DNA of 64,000 nt from assembly GCF_002934665.1 (NCBI RefSeq), contig NZ_NIRS01000003.1:1-64000 (forward strand), read 5' to 3'. Position 1 is the first letter of the stretch; each line of letters begins with the position of its first letter. Of this stretch, positions 54,925 through 63,933 are shown piece by piece. The position numbers and the translations under genes are program-made. This DNA is from Pseudomonas laurylsulfatiphila. Its GTDB lineage: Bacteria > Pseudomonadota > Gammaproteobacteria > Pseudomonadales > Pseudomonadaceae. Under the pieces are notes generated by a model. The model worked only from the letters and a program-made list of their open reading frames with translations, was not told the origin of the DNA and made no database searches.

Positions 54925-55860
54925 TCAGGCCGGTACTTCGTCAAGCATCAGGCGCTGACGCACCACGTCGACGAGTTTGTCCGGCTGGAATTTGGAGAGG
55001 AAATTGTCGCAGCCGACCTTTTTCACCATCGAGTCGTTGAAGCTGCCTGACAAAGAAGTGTGCAGCACCACGTACAAGCCACGCAGGCGCGGATCGTTGC
55101 GAATTTCGGTGGTCAGGCGATAGCCATCCATTTCCGGCATTTCCGCATCGGTGAAGACCATCAGCAGTTTTTCGGTCATGTCCACGCCGGTGTCGGCCCA
55201 GGCCTTGAGCATGTTCAAGGCTTTCAATCCGTCGCTGGCGATGTGCATCTTCACGCCCAGCTGTCCCAGGGTATCGCGCAATTGCGCCAGGGCCACGTTC
55301 GAGTCATCCACCAGCAGCACCTCACGGCCACGGGCGCGTTCCAGTACCGGATCTTCGAGCTTGTCACGGGAGACCTTGGCGTTGTACGGAACGATTTCGG
55401 CCAGGACCTTTTCGACGTCGATGATTTCCACCAGTTGATCATCGACCTTGCTGATAGCAGTCAGGTAATGCTGGCGACCGGCACTGCTCGGGGGCGGCAG
55501 GATGGCTTCCCAGTTCATGTTGACGATCCGGTCCACACCACCGACCAGGAAGGCCTGAACCGAACGGTTGTATTCGGTGACGATAATCGTGCTGCCAGGC
55601 CCCGGCACCAGCGGGCGCATGCCGATGGCCTGGGACAGGTCGATCACCGGCAGGGTCTGGCCGCGCAGGTTGACCACGCCGCAGACAAAAGGATGGCGCT
55701 GCGGCATCAGCGTCAACTTGGGCAACTGCAGGACTTCCTGTACTTTAAAGACGTTGATCGCGAACAATTGCCGTCCGGCGAGCCGGAACATGAGAATTTC
55801 CAGGCGATTCTCACCCACCAGTTGCGTGCGTTGGTCTACCGTGTCGAGAATGCCGGCCAT
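54925..55860 (-). CDS. cheV: CheV-type chemotaxis coupling protein (CheW plus receiver)
   Basis: The product has 311 residues from ATG 55860, preceded by CAGGAGTCATTG. The N-terminal CheW-like domain (ILMFRLAGRQLFAINVFKVQ, GVVNLRGQTLPVIDL) is joined to a C-terminal receiver domain (EVLLVDDSNVALAQLRDTLG, phospho-Asp in MVFTDAEMPEMDG). CheV proteins couple chemoreceptors to CheA. A near-consensus FliA promoter lies directly upstream, as expected for a motility gene. Confidence 0.93.
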   Translation of the reverse strand: MAGILDTVDQRTQLVGENRLEILMFRLAGRQLFAINVFKVQEVLQLPKLTLMPQRHPFVCGVVNLRGQTLPVIDLSQAIGMRPLVPGPGSTIIVTEYNRSVQAFLVGGVDRIVNMNWEAILPPPSSAGRQHYLTAISKVDDQLVEIIDVEKVLAEIVPYNAKVSRDKLEDPVLERARGREVLLVDDSNVALAQLRDTLGQLGVKMHIASDGLKALNMLKAWADTGVDMTEKLLMVFTDAEMPEMDGYRLTTEIRNDPRLRGLYVVLHTSLSGSFNDSMVKKVGCDNFLSKFQPDKLVDVVRQRLMLDEVPA

Positions 55861-55903
55861 CAATGACTCCTGGTCTTGTTCGGATGAATTCACTTAGAGA
55901 AGG

Positions 55904-55930
55904 TTATCGGCTGTTTTTGCCGAAGCTTGA
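55904..55930 (-). promoter_or_regulatory. FliA (sigma-28) promoter of cheV
   Basis: The minus strand reads TCAA (55930-55927), 15 bases, GCCGATAA (55911-55904). The -10 is a perfect match and the -35 differs by one base from TAAA-N15-GCCGATAA. The predicted transcript would start near 55897, leaving room for the ATG at 55860 but not for the alternative GTG at 55893. Confidence 0.75.
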
Positions 55931-56323
55931 CCCTCTCTAAAATGCCACGCACAGGCATTGATGTCACATTAACATCATGCTTTACTGATGCTGTGATTAC
56001 ATCCGCTGCACTTCTGCGCCGCGCGACCCTGGTTCTCGTGAAAGGTTCCGCTGCGTAAGGGATTCCCCTATCAACAATCAGGTGAAACCTGATATTCGCA
56101 ATATCCAATAGCCATTAATGTGACGCCATTCTCATTGCATGAACGGAGTCAGGCTTTTGTGTGCGATCGCAAGCCAGTGGCCAACCACCCTCTCGTGTTC
56201 CCCAGCCTGCCTCCGGGTCAGCCGTCGTTCGTTCACCCGACGACTCGGCAATGCCGGGGTTCCGAACGCCCTCGTCGACACACACGATATCCCCTCATTT
56301 GACATGACGTTGTGGAGATAAGT
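55931..56323. other. Gap without a recognised gene
   Basis: This 393-bp stretch lies between the cheV promoter and the next rightward gene. It contains an imperfect inverted repeat near 55971-55991 (CATCATGCTTTACTGATG) and AT-rich sequence near 56080-56115 that may hold the promoter of the rightward gene. No convincing coding frame or RNA gene is visible. Confidence 0.5.
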
Positions 56324-56794
56324 ATGCCGAACGACCGTAAAGAGTGGGCCCAGCGGCTCCCGGAGTTTCTCGTCGAGGCTGAAACACTCCTGGCCAAGAC
56401 AGAGGAATGCCTGAGTCATCTGCAGTTGATCAGCAATGACAAGGACGCCATCGACTGCATGCTCAGCACGCTGCTCAAGCTGGCCAACAAGGCCGATGCC
56501 CTGGCGTTGGCGGCCGTGTCGGAGTTTTCACTGCATATTCATGGTTTGCTAAACCACGCACAGAACACCATGAGCCTGCACGACGAGGCGTTGAGCGCCC
56601 TGAAAGACTGTCTGACCCTGGTTGCTTGGCAACTCGAACTCATCGACCAGACCACCGGGCAGCTCAGCCTCGACGACAGCGAGCAGGTCACCCTTATCGA
56701 AGCCTTTGCCTTCCAGGTCGGGCAAAGCCGGTTTCAGCCACCGGTCAATTCCAGGCCGCTCACCCTCGTGCCGTATTCGGAACGACGGGCTTGA
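56324..56794 (+). CDS. Unrecognised helical protein, possibly HPt-like
   Basis: The product has 156 residues from ATG 56324 behind TGGAGATAAGT. It is predicted all-helical and cytoplasmic: RLPEFLVEAETLLAKTEECL, SHLQLI, CMLSTLLKLANKADALAL and VSEFSLHIHGLLNHAQNTMS. The central His-containing helix (LHIHGLLNHA) is in a region comparable to the phosphorylated helix of Hpt domains, but the usual HxLKGxA pattern is absent. It is divergent from cheV and upstream of a two-component system, so a signalling role is plausible. I do not recognise a named family. Confidence 0.7.
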   Translation: MPNDRKEWAQRLPEFLVEAETLLAKTEECLSHLQLISNDKDAIDCMLSTLLKLANKADALALAAVSEFSLHIHGLLNHAQNTMSLHDEALSALKDCLTLVAWQLELIDQTTGQLSLDDSEQVTLIEAFAFQVGQSRFQPPVNSRPLTLVPYSERRA

Positions 56795-57235
56795 ACTAAT
56801 CCAACTATGCCCGTGGTTTGGTTATCAGTACCGCACTGTTACTTGAGTGCGCATATGTCGCAAATGAACATTTCATAGCTATAAGCGACATTCTTAAAAC
56901 AATCACTATTGTCCAACGACAATAGCGCGCCCGCCTTGATCAGGTATTGCCTGGCATCAAAAGCAAAACCCCGGGACTACGGCATTTTGCGACGGAAACA
57001 GCCAACTTGCTCCATTATGGAAGCATCTTCTAAACGACTGGATTCCTGACTTTTCGGACATGCATACGGACGCGACCCACGGTATCTTAAGTGCTACTAT
57101 GCCGCCTGTTAGTTGACGCCAATTAATGGCTGTGTGATCGCAGCCGAACTCGTCGGCGCTCCACATAAAAAACAGGGGCCTGTCAGCCAGCATGACCGGT
57201 CAGCCCGCAGCGAACATCCATTGGCTCCATCCGCT
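56795..57235. other. Gap without a recognised gene, with a perfect hairpin
   Basis: CTATTGTC (56906-56913) and GACAATAG (56918-56925) form a perfect 8-bp stem with a 4-nt loop. The stretch is AT-rich near 56860-56905. TACTAT at 57095-57100 could be a -10 element for the kinase gene. No coding frame is convincing before the kinase. Confidence 0.5.
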
Positions 57236-58129
57236 ATGTACGCCAGCCTCAAGTCAATCGCCAAGTGGCCACCCTCCCGAGAAAATGCTCGCAGACTCAC
57301 GCTATTGGTATGCGCCTGCTCGACCCTCGGCAGTTTGCTGGTCCATGGCTTGTCCATTCCGCTGCCCCTGTCATTGCTGGTGCTCAACATTGCGGCGCTG
57401 ACCAGTGTTGCCGTGCAGTACTGCCTCTCGCGTAAATCGATCAAATTCCAGCCTCAGGAGCTGGCCGACCGGCTGTTGCAGGTCCAGGAAAACGAGCGTC
57501 ACCGACTGAGCCGCGAACTGCATGACGACATCGGTCAATTGCTGACCGCCGCCAAATTGCAAAGTGACTGACTCAAACGCCGGATGCCCGAAGAGCTCCA
57601 GGGACAATGCACGGTCCTCTGCGACACGCTGGAAGAAACCCTGGCCAAAGTTCGTGACGTATCCGCCATTCTCAATCCCCGGCAGTTGACCAGCCTCGGA
57701 CTGGAAGCCAGTCTGCGGGCACACCTGCTCAAGACCCTGGCCAACACCCCGGTGCACTGGAGCCTGGAATGCCAGCAGCGTCTGACCGGCATACCGGAGG
57801 AAATGGCCGTGGCGGCTTTTCGCATTACCCAGGAAGCGGTCACCAACATCCTGCGACATGCCCAGGCCAAAAACCTGCTGGTATGCCTGCAGCGCCAGCC
57901 CCAAGGCCTGAGGTTGCAGATCAGCGATGATGGTCAGGGCTTCGCCCCCGCAACAGACCCAGGTCGCGAAGGGCAACGGGGTATGGCCGGGATGTCGGAA
58001 CGGATCGATCAACTGGGCGGCACGTTGACCGTTATCAGCGAGCCGGGCAAAGGCACGCAAATTGAAGCTCTATTTCCCTGGGCGCCCCGTGCGCTCGAAC
58101 GGGCCAGTTCGAATAAGGTTATGCATTGA
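57236..58129 (+). pseudogene. NarL-type sensor kinase gene interrupted by an in-frame TGA
   Basis: From about ATG 57236 (an upstream TTG at 57113 is possible), two membrane helices (LTLLVCACSTLGSLLVHGLS, LSLLVLNIAALTSVAVQYC) precede the HisKA_3 H-box ENERHRLSRELHDDIGQLLT. A TGA at 57569-57571 then replaces what should be a Trp codon (LQSD-stop-LKRRM). The frame continues intact with the HATPase domain: RITQEAVTNILRHAQAKN, DDGQGF and GQRGMAGMSERIDQLGG, ending at 58129. An ATG at 57584 could restart translation. Either a nonsense pseudogene or two separately translated halves. Confidence 0.75.
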
Positions 58130-58785
58130 CTTGTAATTTACTACTGGTGGATGACCACTCGCTGATCAGGGCTGGCGTGCGCGCCCTGGTAATGGACCTG
58201 CCCGGCTACGCCGTCATCGGTGAGGCCAATGACGGCTCGCAGTTGCTCGAAATGGTCGGGCATCTGTCCCCGGATATTGTCCTGCTGGATATTTCGATGC
58301 GCCAGACCGGCGGCCTCGAAGCCTTGCAACAGCTCAAGCAGGTGCGCCCGCAGAGCAAGGTCCTGATCCTGTCGATGCACACCGACCCGGCCCTCATCAT
58401 GCAGGCCCTGGAGTCCGGCGCCCACGGCTACCTGCTCAAGGACACCACGGCGACCGAACTCGAGCACGCGCTGGACGCCTTGCGCAACAACGAGCGCTAT
58501 CTGAGCCCGGCCATTGCCCACACGGTGATCACTCAGGCCCTGACCCGAAATCAGAAGCACCAGCCCGAACCTGCCGACTCGCACAACCTGACGGCACGCC
58601 AGCTGGAAATCCTGCGGTTGATCGTTCGCGGCAAATCCACCCGAGAAATCGCCAACGGCCTGGGGTTGAGCGTCAAGACCGTCGAAACCCACCGCTCGCA
58701 GATCATGAAGCGATTGCAGATCTACGATGTGGCCGGCCTGGTGCTGTTCGCCGTGCGTGAACACATCATCAGCCTGGATGACTAG
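58126..58785 (+). CDS. NarL/FixJ-family response regulator
   Basis: The product has 219 residues starting with a TTG at 58126 that overlaps the kinase stop (TTGA); no other in-frame start precedes the receiver. Receiver: LLLVDDHSLIRAGVRAL, phospho-Asp in DIVLLDISMRQTGG, Lys in GYLLKDTT. LuxR-type DNA-binding domain: LTARQLEILRLIVRGKSTRE, IANGLGLSVKTVETHRSQIM. The overlap implies translational coupling to the kinase, which is notable because the kinase frame is broken. It ends inside the 3' end of the convergent lipid kinase gene (17-bp overlap). Confidence 0.92.
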   Translation: MTCNLLLVDDHSLIRAGVRALVMDLPGYAVIGEANDGSQLLEMVGHLSPDIVLLDISMRQTGGLEALQQLKQVRPQSKVLILSMHTDPALIMQALESGAHGYLLKDTTATELEHALDALRNNERYLSPAIAHTVITQALTRNQKHQPEPADSHNLTARQLEILRLIVRGKSTREIANGLGLSVKTVETHRSQIMKRLQIYDVAGLVLFAVREHIISLDD

Positions 58786-59686
58786 CCACTTCACTGGCCC
58801 GTAGCAGCGGCGAATCTTCAGGCAGATGCACGAGCAACGCCGCTGGACGCACCGAAAAACGCAGGTTGTCCCCTTCCAGCGGTTCACCATCCAGGTTGAT
58901 GTACAAGCCTTCCGAAACCTTGATCTCGACCCAGGGCAGGCGCGCACGGACAAACATGTTGTCGATGCCAAAACCTTCGGTCAGCAGGTTTTTCAATGTA
59001 CCGACCACCTCCTGCGGTGCCGGCAGGATACTGATGTCGAGCAAACCATCATCGACCAGGGCCTGTGGGCACAATTCCCGCCCACCACCGGCCTGCCGGC
59101 CATTGCCGATGCCCAGCGCCAGCAGATCGCCGCTCCAGTGGAAATCCGGTCCCTGCAACTCACCGTAGGCGGTATGCAGCTCATTGAAGCGTGACAGGCC
59201 GGTGAACAGGTACGCCGCACCGCCGAGGATTTTCTTCAAGTCTTCCGGGGTGTTCGCCGTGACATGGCTGCCAAACCCACCGGTCGCCATGTTCAGGAAT
59301 ATCTGCCCGTCGACTTCCCCCAGATCAATGGCGGTCGGCGCGGTATCAAGTAAGGCCAGTGCCTGATCAGGCTGCAGGGGCACACCCGCCGCACGCGCAA
59401 AATCGTTGGCGGTTCCCAGCGGCATCAGTACCAGGCTGGCTTTTTTCGAGTGCTCCGCCATGGCCTCGGCGATATCGCGCAAGGTGCCATCACCGCCACC
59501 GGCAATGATCTGTCGATAACCGGCCGCCAACGCTTCACCCACCAGTCTCTGCGCATCGCCGGCTTCCCAGGTCAATCGAACAGCCAGCTCCCAGCCTTGC
59601 TCACGCCGGCTTTCGACGGCGGCGCGAACCGCCTCGTTGAGTGCCTGTTTGCCATGCAGAATCAACAGTGCCTTGCGATCGCTCAT
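58769..59686 (-). CDS. yegS: YegS-type lipid kinase
   Basis: The product has 305 residues of the diacylglycerol kinase catalytic family: QIIAGGGDGTLRDIAEAMAE, VLMPLGTANDFARAAGVPLQ, NMATGGFGSHVTANTPEDLK, and GLYINLDGEPLEGDNLRFSV near the end. YegS phosphorylates phosphatidylglycerol in vitro. It resembles PA3023, whose neighbourhood also includes moeA, moaB and mobA. Its 3' end overlaps the response regulator. Confidence 0.9.
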   Translation of the reverse strand: MSDRKALLILHGKQALNEAVRAAVESRREQGWELAVRLTWEAGDAQRLVGEALAAGYRQIIAGGGDGTLRDIAEAMAEHSKKASLVLMPLGTANDFARAAGVPLQPDQALALLDTAPTAIDLGEVDGQIFLNMATGGFGSHVTANTPEDLKKILGGAAYLFTGLSRFNELHTAYGELQGPDFHWSGDLLALGIGNGRQAGGGRELCPQALVDDGLLDISILPAPQEVVGTLKNLLTEGFGIDNMFVRARLPWVEIKVSEGLYINLDGEPLEGDNLRFSVRPAALLVHLPEDSPLLRASEVASHPG

Positions 59687-59950
59687 TACTTCACTCCCGG
59701 TTTGGATGGCATCTGGGAGATGTTGACCGCGCAGGCGCCGGTAAAGGTCGCCTGAAAACCAATTATTTCCAGTCAGGCAACTTGATCCCCTACGGCAGGA
59801 TTTTTCTTACAAAACATGAGGAATTTGCTCAATTGACCGGAAATCCGAATGGGTAGACCTTGGGGCTTCAGCAGGACACCACAGGGACGTGCCATGCAAG
59901 GCCAAAACCCTGGATCACCGGCCAGCACAAAAGCCACGGGAGAAAATGAT

Positions 59951-60148
59951 ATGGAACCTCGCGTCACCGAGCTGGAAACACACCTCAAGCACATACGCAG
60001 GGACCTGGACGAAATCCGCGGTGACGTCAAATCCATCAAGCACAGGCTCGCCTACTCCGCCTGCGGAACGGTCGTGATCCTCGGTCTCCTTGGCTGGATC
60101 GCCAATAGCCGTTTCGAGCAGGTCATTTCATTGTTCCTGGCACATTGA
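59951..60148 (+). CDS. Small single-pass membrane protein with a coiled coil
   Basis: The product has 65 residues from ATG 59951, preceded by GGGAGAAAATGAT. Residues 1-30 form a heptad-like helix (VTELETHLKHIRRDLDEIRG, DVKSIKHRL), and residues 33-50 a transmembrane helix (YSACGTVVILGLLGWIANS). This layout is common in small proteins of the inner membrane. It is followed by a strong terminator. A longer frame beginning at 59849 is open but has no ribosome site. Confidence 0.75.
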   Translation: MEPRVTELETHLKHIRRDLDEIRGDVKSIKHRLAYSACGTVVILGLLGWIANSRFEQVISLFLAH

Positions 60149-60161
60149 ATGGCCATCAAGC

Positions 60162-60190
60162 AAAAACCCGGTTCAATCAACCGGGTTTTT
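60162..60190. terminator. Terminator between small membrane protein and moeA
   Basis: AAAAACCCGGTT (60162-60173) and AACCGGGTTTTT (60179-60190) form a 12-bp stem with a 5-nt loop (CAATC), carrying A and T tails. It works in both directions for the convergent genes. Confidence 0.92.
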
Positions 60191-60213
60191 GCCAGGCCAA
60201 TCCGCTGAAGCGG

Positions 60214-61440
60214 TCAGCTCAGGACTTCGCTCAACGGTATGAAGAAAACGCTATCGCCCTGAACCAGCGTGCGACCTTCCAGGACTTCTACCAGTCCATC
60301 AGCCCAGGCAGCGCTGCGCAGTACGCCGGAACTCTGGTTTTTGTAGATCGTTGCCCTGCCGTTTTCCAGCCGCCCACGCAAATACTCCCGTCGATTGCCA
60401 GGTTGGGGCCAGTCGAACCCTGCCGGCACCTGCACCTTCAGCGGCTCGACTTCCTTTACACCCTGACGACGCAGGAGATAGGGCCTGGTCAACAAGGCAA
60501 AGGTCACGAGGGTCGATGCCGGATTGCCCGGCAAGCCGATCACGGGTACACCGCGGAAATGTCCGAACGTCAGCGGCTTACCGGGCTTGATGGCGAGTTT
60601 CCACAGCGTCAATTCGCCCTCTTCGCGCAAGGCGATACCCAGAAAATCAGCTTCTCCCACCGATACGCCACCGGTCGAGAGGATCAGGTCGACATCCTTC
60701 AACTCACCCAATCGGAAACGAGTGGTTTGCAGATCGTCCGGAAGAATGCCCGCGTCGACGACCTCACAGCCCAGACGCTGCAACCAGCTGCACAACAACA
60801 CCCGGTTGCTGTTGTAGATCTGTCCCGGACCCAGCGGCTGGCCCGGCTCAATCAATTCGTCGCCGGTTGACAGCACCGCCACACGGACTTTGCGAACCAC
60901 CTCCAGCTCGGCGCAGCCCAATGAGGCAGCCAATCCTTGCTCGATCGGCCCCAGCCGCGTGCCTGCCGGCAGAACCAGCTCGCCGACGGTCGTTTCCTGG
61001 CCTTGCGGACGGATGTTCTGGCCCTGGGTCAAGGCTTGCGTGAAAGACACTCGCTCATCCGCCTGGACCTCGGCGTTTTCCTGCATCTCGACGCAATCGG
61101 CACCAGCGGGAACAGGCGCTCCGGTGAAAATGCGCGCACAGGTGCCTGGCTGCAACGGATCGGGGGCCTGGCCGGCAAACACCTTCTGGCTGACCACCAA
61201 CGGCTCTCCCGTCCAGTCAGCCGTGCGCAAGGCATACCCGTCCATGGCACTGTTGGGCCAGGGCGGCAGGTCAAGGGTCGACAGCAGGTCTTCAGCCAGT
61301 ACACGCCCCTGCACCTGCGCCAACGGCAAGCGTTCACGCTCGACAATCCGCGTGGCCTCGGCCATTTCCAGCAAGCGTGCCAATGCCTCCTCGACGGGCA
61401 TCAGGCTGCCGGTCTTGCCCGGCTTACCCACGGGATTCAC
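60214..61440 (-). CDS. moeA: MoeA, molybdopterin molybdotransferase
   Basis: The product has 408 residues. It inserts molybdenum into adenylylated molybdopterin. Motifs: LPPWPNSAMDGYALRTAD, GAPVPAGADCVEMQENAE, VLSTGDELIEPG, STGGVSVGEADF and GLPGNPAST. A GTG start at 61440 overlapping moaB is chosen; ATG 61401 is also possible. Co-transcribed after moaB, matching PA3029-PA3028. Confidence 0.92.
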   Translation of the reverse strand: MNPVGKPGKTGSLMPVEEALARLLEMAEATRIVERERLPLAQVQGRVLAEDLLSTLDLPPWPNSAMDGYALRTADWTGEPLVVSQKVFAGQAPDPLQPGTCARIFTGAPVPAGADCVEMQENAEVQADERVSFTQALTQGQNIRPQGQETTVGELVLPAGTRLGPIEQGLAASLGCAELEVVRKVRVAVLSTGDELIEPGQPLGPGQIYNSNRVLLCSWLQRLGCEVVDAGILPDDLQTTRFRLGELKDVDLILSTGGVSVGEADFLGIALREEGELTLWKLAIKPGKPLTFGHFRGVPVIGLPGNPASTLVTFALLTRPYLLRRQGVKEVEPLKVQVPAGFDWPQPGNRREYLRGRLENGRATIYKNQSSGVLRSAAWADGLVEVLEGRTLVQGDSVFFIPLSEVLS

Positions 61441-61963
61441 AAGGCTCTGCCTGTTTCAGGTGAGGCACGAAATTGCACGGGCGATGTCGCGAATCCAGCT
61501 GTTCGGCCAGAATGCCGTCCCAACCGGTGCGCACGGCATTGGTCGAACCCGGCAAGCAGCAAACCAGCGTGCCATTGGCCAGACCGGCCAACGTCCGGGA
61601 CTGAACGGTCGAGGTGCCGATATCGGCAACCGAGATCTGGCGGAACAGCTCACCGAATCCATCGACCTGTTTGTCCAGCAGGCAGCTGACGGCTTCCGGT
61701 GTGCTGTCACGCCCGGTAAAACCGGTTCCGCCGGTGATCAGCACCACCTGAACGACATCGTCGGCAATCCAGTTGGCGACTTGCGCACGAATTTTGTAGA
61801 GATCATCTTTGAGCAACACCCGGGCGGCCAGGTAATGACCGGCAGCGGTCAAGCGGTCGACAAAGAGCTGGCCCGAGGTGTCGGTGTCCAGCGTGCGGGT
61901 ATCGCTGACAGTCAGCACTGCAATGTTCAGCGGTGCGAAAGGTACATCAGCCTTGGCTTTCAT
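61424..61963 (-). CDS. moaB: MoaB, molybdopterin adenylyltransferase-type protein
   Basis: The product has 179 residues. MogA/MoaB fold: NIAVLTVSDTRTLDTDTSGQ, VVLITGGTGFTGRDSTPEAV, VCCLPGSTNAVRTGWDGILA. It adenylylates molybdopterin before metal insertion by MoeA, whose gene it overlaps by 17 bp. Confidence 0.92.
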   Translation of the reverse strand: MKAKADVPFAPLNIAVLTVSDTRTLDTDTSGQLFVDRLTAAGHYLAARVLLKDDLYKIRAQVANWIADDVVQVVLITGGTGFTGRDSTPEAVSCLLDKQVDGFGELFRQISVADIGTSTVQSRTLAGLANGTLVCCLPGSTNAVRTGWDGILAEQLDSRHRPCNFVPHLKQAEPCESRG

Positions 61964-62044
61964 AGGCTCGTCCAGTTGTAGGAGAAACAGCCCGGTGTTA
62001 TATCACAGCGCTCCGTTTTTTCGCCGCTCCCATGGAGACCTGCC

Positions 62045-62659
62045 ATGACCATGAATTCACAATTGCCACCCTGCTCCATTCTGCTCCTGGCGGGCGGTCG
62101 CGGCCAACGCATGGGGGGGCGGGACAAAGGGTTGCTGGACTGGCGCGGCGAACCGCTGATTGCTCACTTGCATCGCAAGACCCGCCCGCTGACCGATGAC
62201 CTGATCATCTCCTGCAACCGTAACCTTGAGAAGTATGCGCCCTACGCCGACCAGTTGGTCCACGACGATGAAGGTGACTTCCCCGGCCCCCTGGCGGGAA
62301 TTCGGGCGGGCCTGGAAGCCGCTCGCCATACTCATATGCTGGTCCTGCCCTGTGACGTTCCAGGCATCGATGCGGCGCTGATCGGCACCATGCGCGAGAC
62401 CGCCAACCTGAATCCGGACAAGCCGCTGATGGTGCGGCACGATGACCACTGGGAGCCGTTGTTGTGTGTGATTCCGGTGCTGCACCGGGCAGCCTTTGAA
62501 AAGGCCTGGAACGAGGGTGAGCGCAGCCCTGGCCGGTTGATGCGCAAGCTCGGCGCGACCGCGCTGCAATGCCCCGACAAGGACCCTCGGCTGGCCAACC
62601 TCAACACGCCGGAACTATTAAGCGGTCATGTAAGCGGTCATGACACTGTGTCAGACTGA
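62045..62659 (+). CDS. mobA: MobA, molybdenum cofactor guanylyltransferase
   Basis: The product has 204 residues from ATG 62045 behind GGAGACCTGCC. It attaches GMP to Mo-molybdopterin to make the bis-MGD cofactor. N-terminal nucleotide motif [20 protein letters not shown], then [12 protein letters not shown] and PCDVPGID. Near the 3' end the 10-bp AGCGGTCATG is directly repeated (TAAGCGGTCATGTAAGCGGTC region), adding a few residues to the C-terminus. Divergent from moaB-moeA. Confidence 0.92.
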   Translation: MTMNSQLPPCSILLLAGGRGQRMGGRDKGLLDWRGEPLIAHLHRKTRPLTDDLIISCNRNLEKYAPYADQLVHDDEGDFPGPLAGIRAGLEAARHTHMLVLPCDVPGIDAALIGTMRETANLNPDKPLMVRHDDHWEPLLCVIPVLHRAAFEKAWNEGERSPGRLMRKLGATALQCPDKDPRLANLNTPELLSGHVSGHDTVSD

Positions 62660-62735
62660 CATTGATCAGGAACTTGCGCGGACGGTTCACGTCTCAAGTT
62701 CACTAACCAAAGAACTCTTATTCGGAGACACACTC

Positions 62736-62957
62736 ATGATGCAACGGACCCTCGCCACTTTCATGCTCGCACTGGGCCTCGCCACCCTCGCCGGTTGCGC
62801 GTCGCCTACGGTGATCACCTTGAATGACGGTCGCGAAATCCAGGCCGTCGACACGCCAGAGTTCGACAAGGATTCCGGCTTCTACGAATTCGAACAGCTC
62901 GATGGCAAACAGACCCGCATCAACAAAGATCAGGTGCGTACCGTCAAGGAGCTGTAA
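62736..62957 (+). CDS. YgdI/YgdR-family small lipoprotein
   Basis: The product has 73 residues from ATG 62736 behind TCGGAGACACAC. Signal with lipobox LATLAGC, then the DUF903 (SH3-like) sequence TVITLNDGREIQAVDTPEFD, ..DGKQTRINKDQVRTVKEL. Function unknown; envelope-located. It corresponds to PA3031 beside mobA. Followed by a terminator. Confidence 0.92.
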   Translation: MMQRTLATFMLALGLATLAGCASPTVITLNDGREIQAVDTPEFDKDSGFYEFEQLDGKQTRINKDQVRTVKEL

Positions 62958-62977
62958 TCGGGTGCCGCCGGATACAG

Positions 62978-63005
62978 AAAAGCCCGCTTGATGCGGGCTT
63001 TTTCA
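62978..63005. terminator. Terminator after the YgdI/YgdR-type gene
   Basis: AAAAGCCCGC (62978-62987) and GCGGGCTTTT (62993-63002) make a perfect 10-bp stem with a short loop, flanked by A and T runs. Also usable for the convergent pseudouridine synthase gene. Confidence 0.9.
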
Positions 63006-63042
63006 TGCCTGAAGAACAGCACTTCAGGGGTGCCGTTCAGGA

Positions 63043-63933
63043 TCACCATTGCAGGGTGATTTCACTCTCGAACTCGCGCGCCTGGCCTGTGACCGGGTCG
63101 ATGAATTTCAGCCCCTGGGCCAGCAGTTTCAAAGGATTGGCGTAGTCATCCTGCGCATCCTTGAGCACCTCGGGGTAAAACGGGTCGTTGCAGATAGCGG
63201 CGCCCAACGCCGCCATGTGTACCCGCAGCTGATGCTTCTTGCCCGTCACCGGGTAAAGACCATAGCGCCAGAGTTTCTCCTGCTTCTCCCTGACTTCGAT
63301 CGCCGTCTCGGTGTTGCAGGCCCCAGGCCCTTCCTGCATGCGGAAGAACGGCTCGCCATCGACCAGCCGGCTTTTATGAACCCGCGGGAAAGCAAGTTCA
63401 GGCAATGCCGCTGCGATGGCCTCGTAGCGCTTTTCGATCTGCCGGGTTGGAAACAACGACTGATAAGCCGAACGACTCTGCGGATTGGCGGAAAACAGTA
63501 CCAGCCCTGCGGTATGCCGGTCGATGCGATGCAATGGCACCAGATGCGGATTGTCCAGGCGACGGATCAAGCGCCTGAGCAGCGTCTGTTCGACGTATTC
63601 GCCAGCCGGCGTCACCGGCAGAAAGTGCGGTTTGTCGGCCACCACCAGATGCTCGTCCGCATACAGAATCGACTCGATCACCGGGATCGGCTTTTCATCC
63701 GGCACTTCACGAAAATAATGAATCCGCAAACCTTCCCTGTAGGCCAGATCGAGGGCAATCGGCATGCCCTGCCCATCGAGGACCCGGCCACGGGCGATCC
63801 TGTCCAGCCATTGTTCACGACCGATGGCGCTGAAATGCTCGCACAGGCAATCGACAACGGTCTGCCACGGGCCAGGTGGCAAGTACAGCGTACTGGCCTG
63901 GCTGTGTGCCGCGGAAAAAGAAGAAGTGGACAT
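63043..63933 (-). CDS. RluA-family pseudouridine synthase
   Basis: The product has 296 residues. The catalytic Asp is in PLHRIDRHTAGLVLFSAN, followed by the RQIEKRYEAI and GKKHQLRVHMAALGA motifs. There is no N-terminal S4 domain, although the first 70 residues resemble a degenerate one (WLDRIARGRVLDGQGMPIAL). It modifies uridine in rRNA or tRNA; the target is not predictable. The 67-bp right edge (63934-64000) shows nothing further. Confidence 0.92.
   Translation of the reverse strand: MSTSSFSAAHSQASTLYLPPGPWQTVVDCLCEHFSAIGREQWLDRIARGRVLDGQGMPIALDLAYREGLRIHYFREVPDEKPIPVIESILYADEHLVVADKPHFLPVTPAGEYVEQTLLRRLIRRLDNPHLVPLHRIDRHTAGLVLFSANPQSRSAYQSLFPTRQIEKRYEAIAAALPELAFPRVHKSRLVDGEPFFRMQEGPGACNTETAIEVREKQEKLWRYGLYPVTGKKHQLRVHMAALGAAICNDPFYPEVLKDAQDDYANPLKLLAQGLKFIDPVTGQAREFESEITLQW

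Noticed and set aside
55890..55893. GTG 55893 as the start of the CheV gene
   Set aside because: It lies within about 5 bases of the predicted FliA transcription start; ATG 55860 has a better ribosome site.
62622..62645. Short direct repeat AGCGGTCATG at the mobA 3' end as an attachment site
   Set aside because: Two adjacent copies of 10 bp with no integrase or tRNA; more likely slippage that extends the C-terminus.
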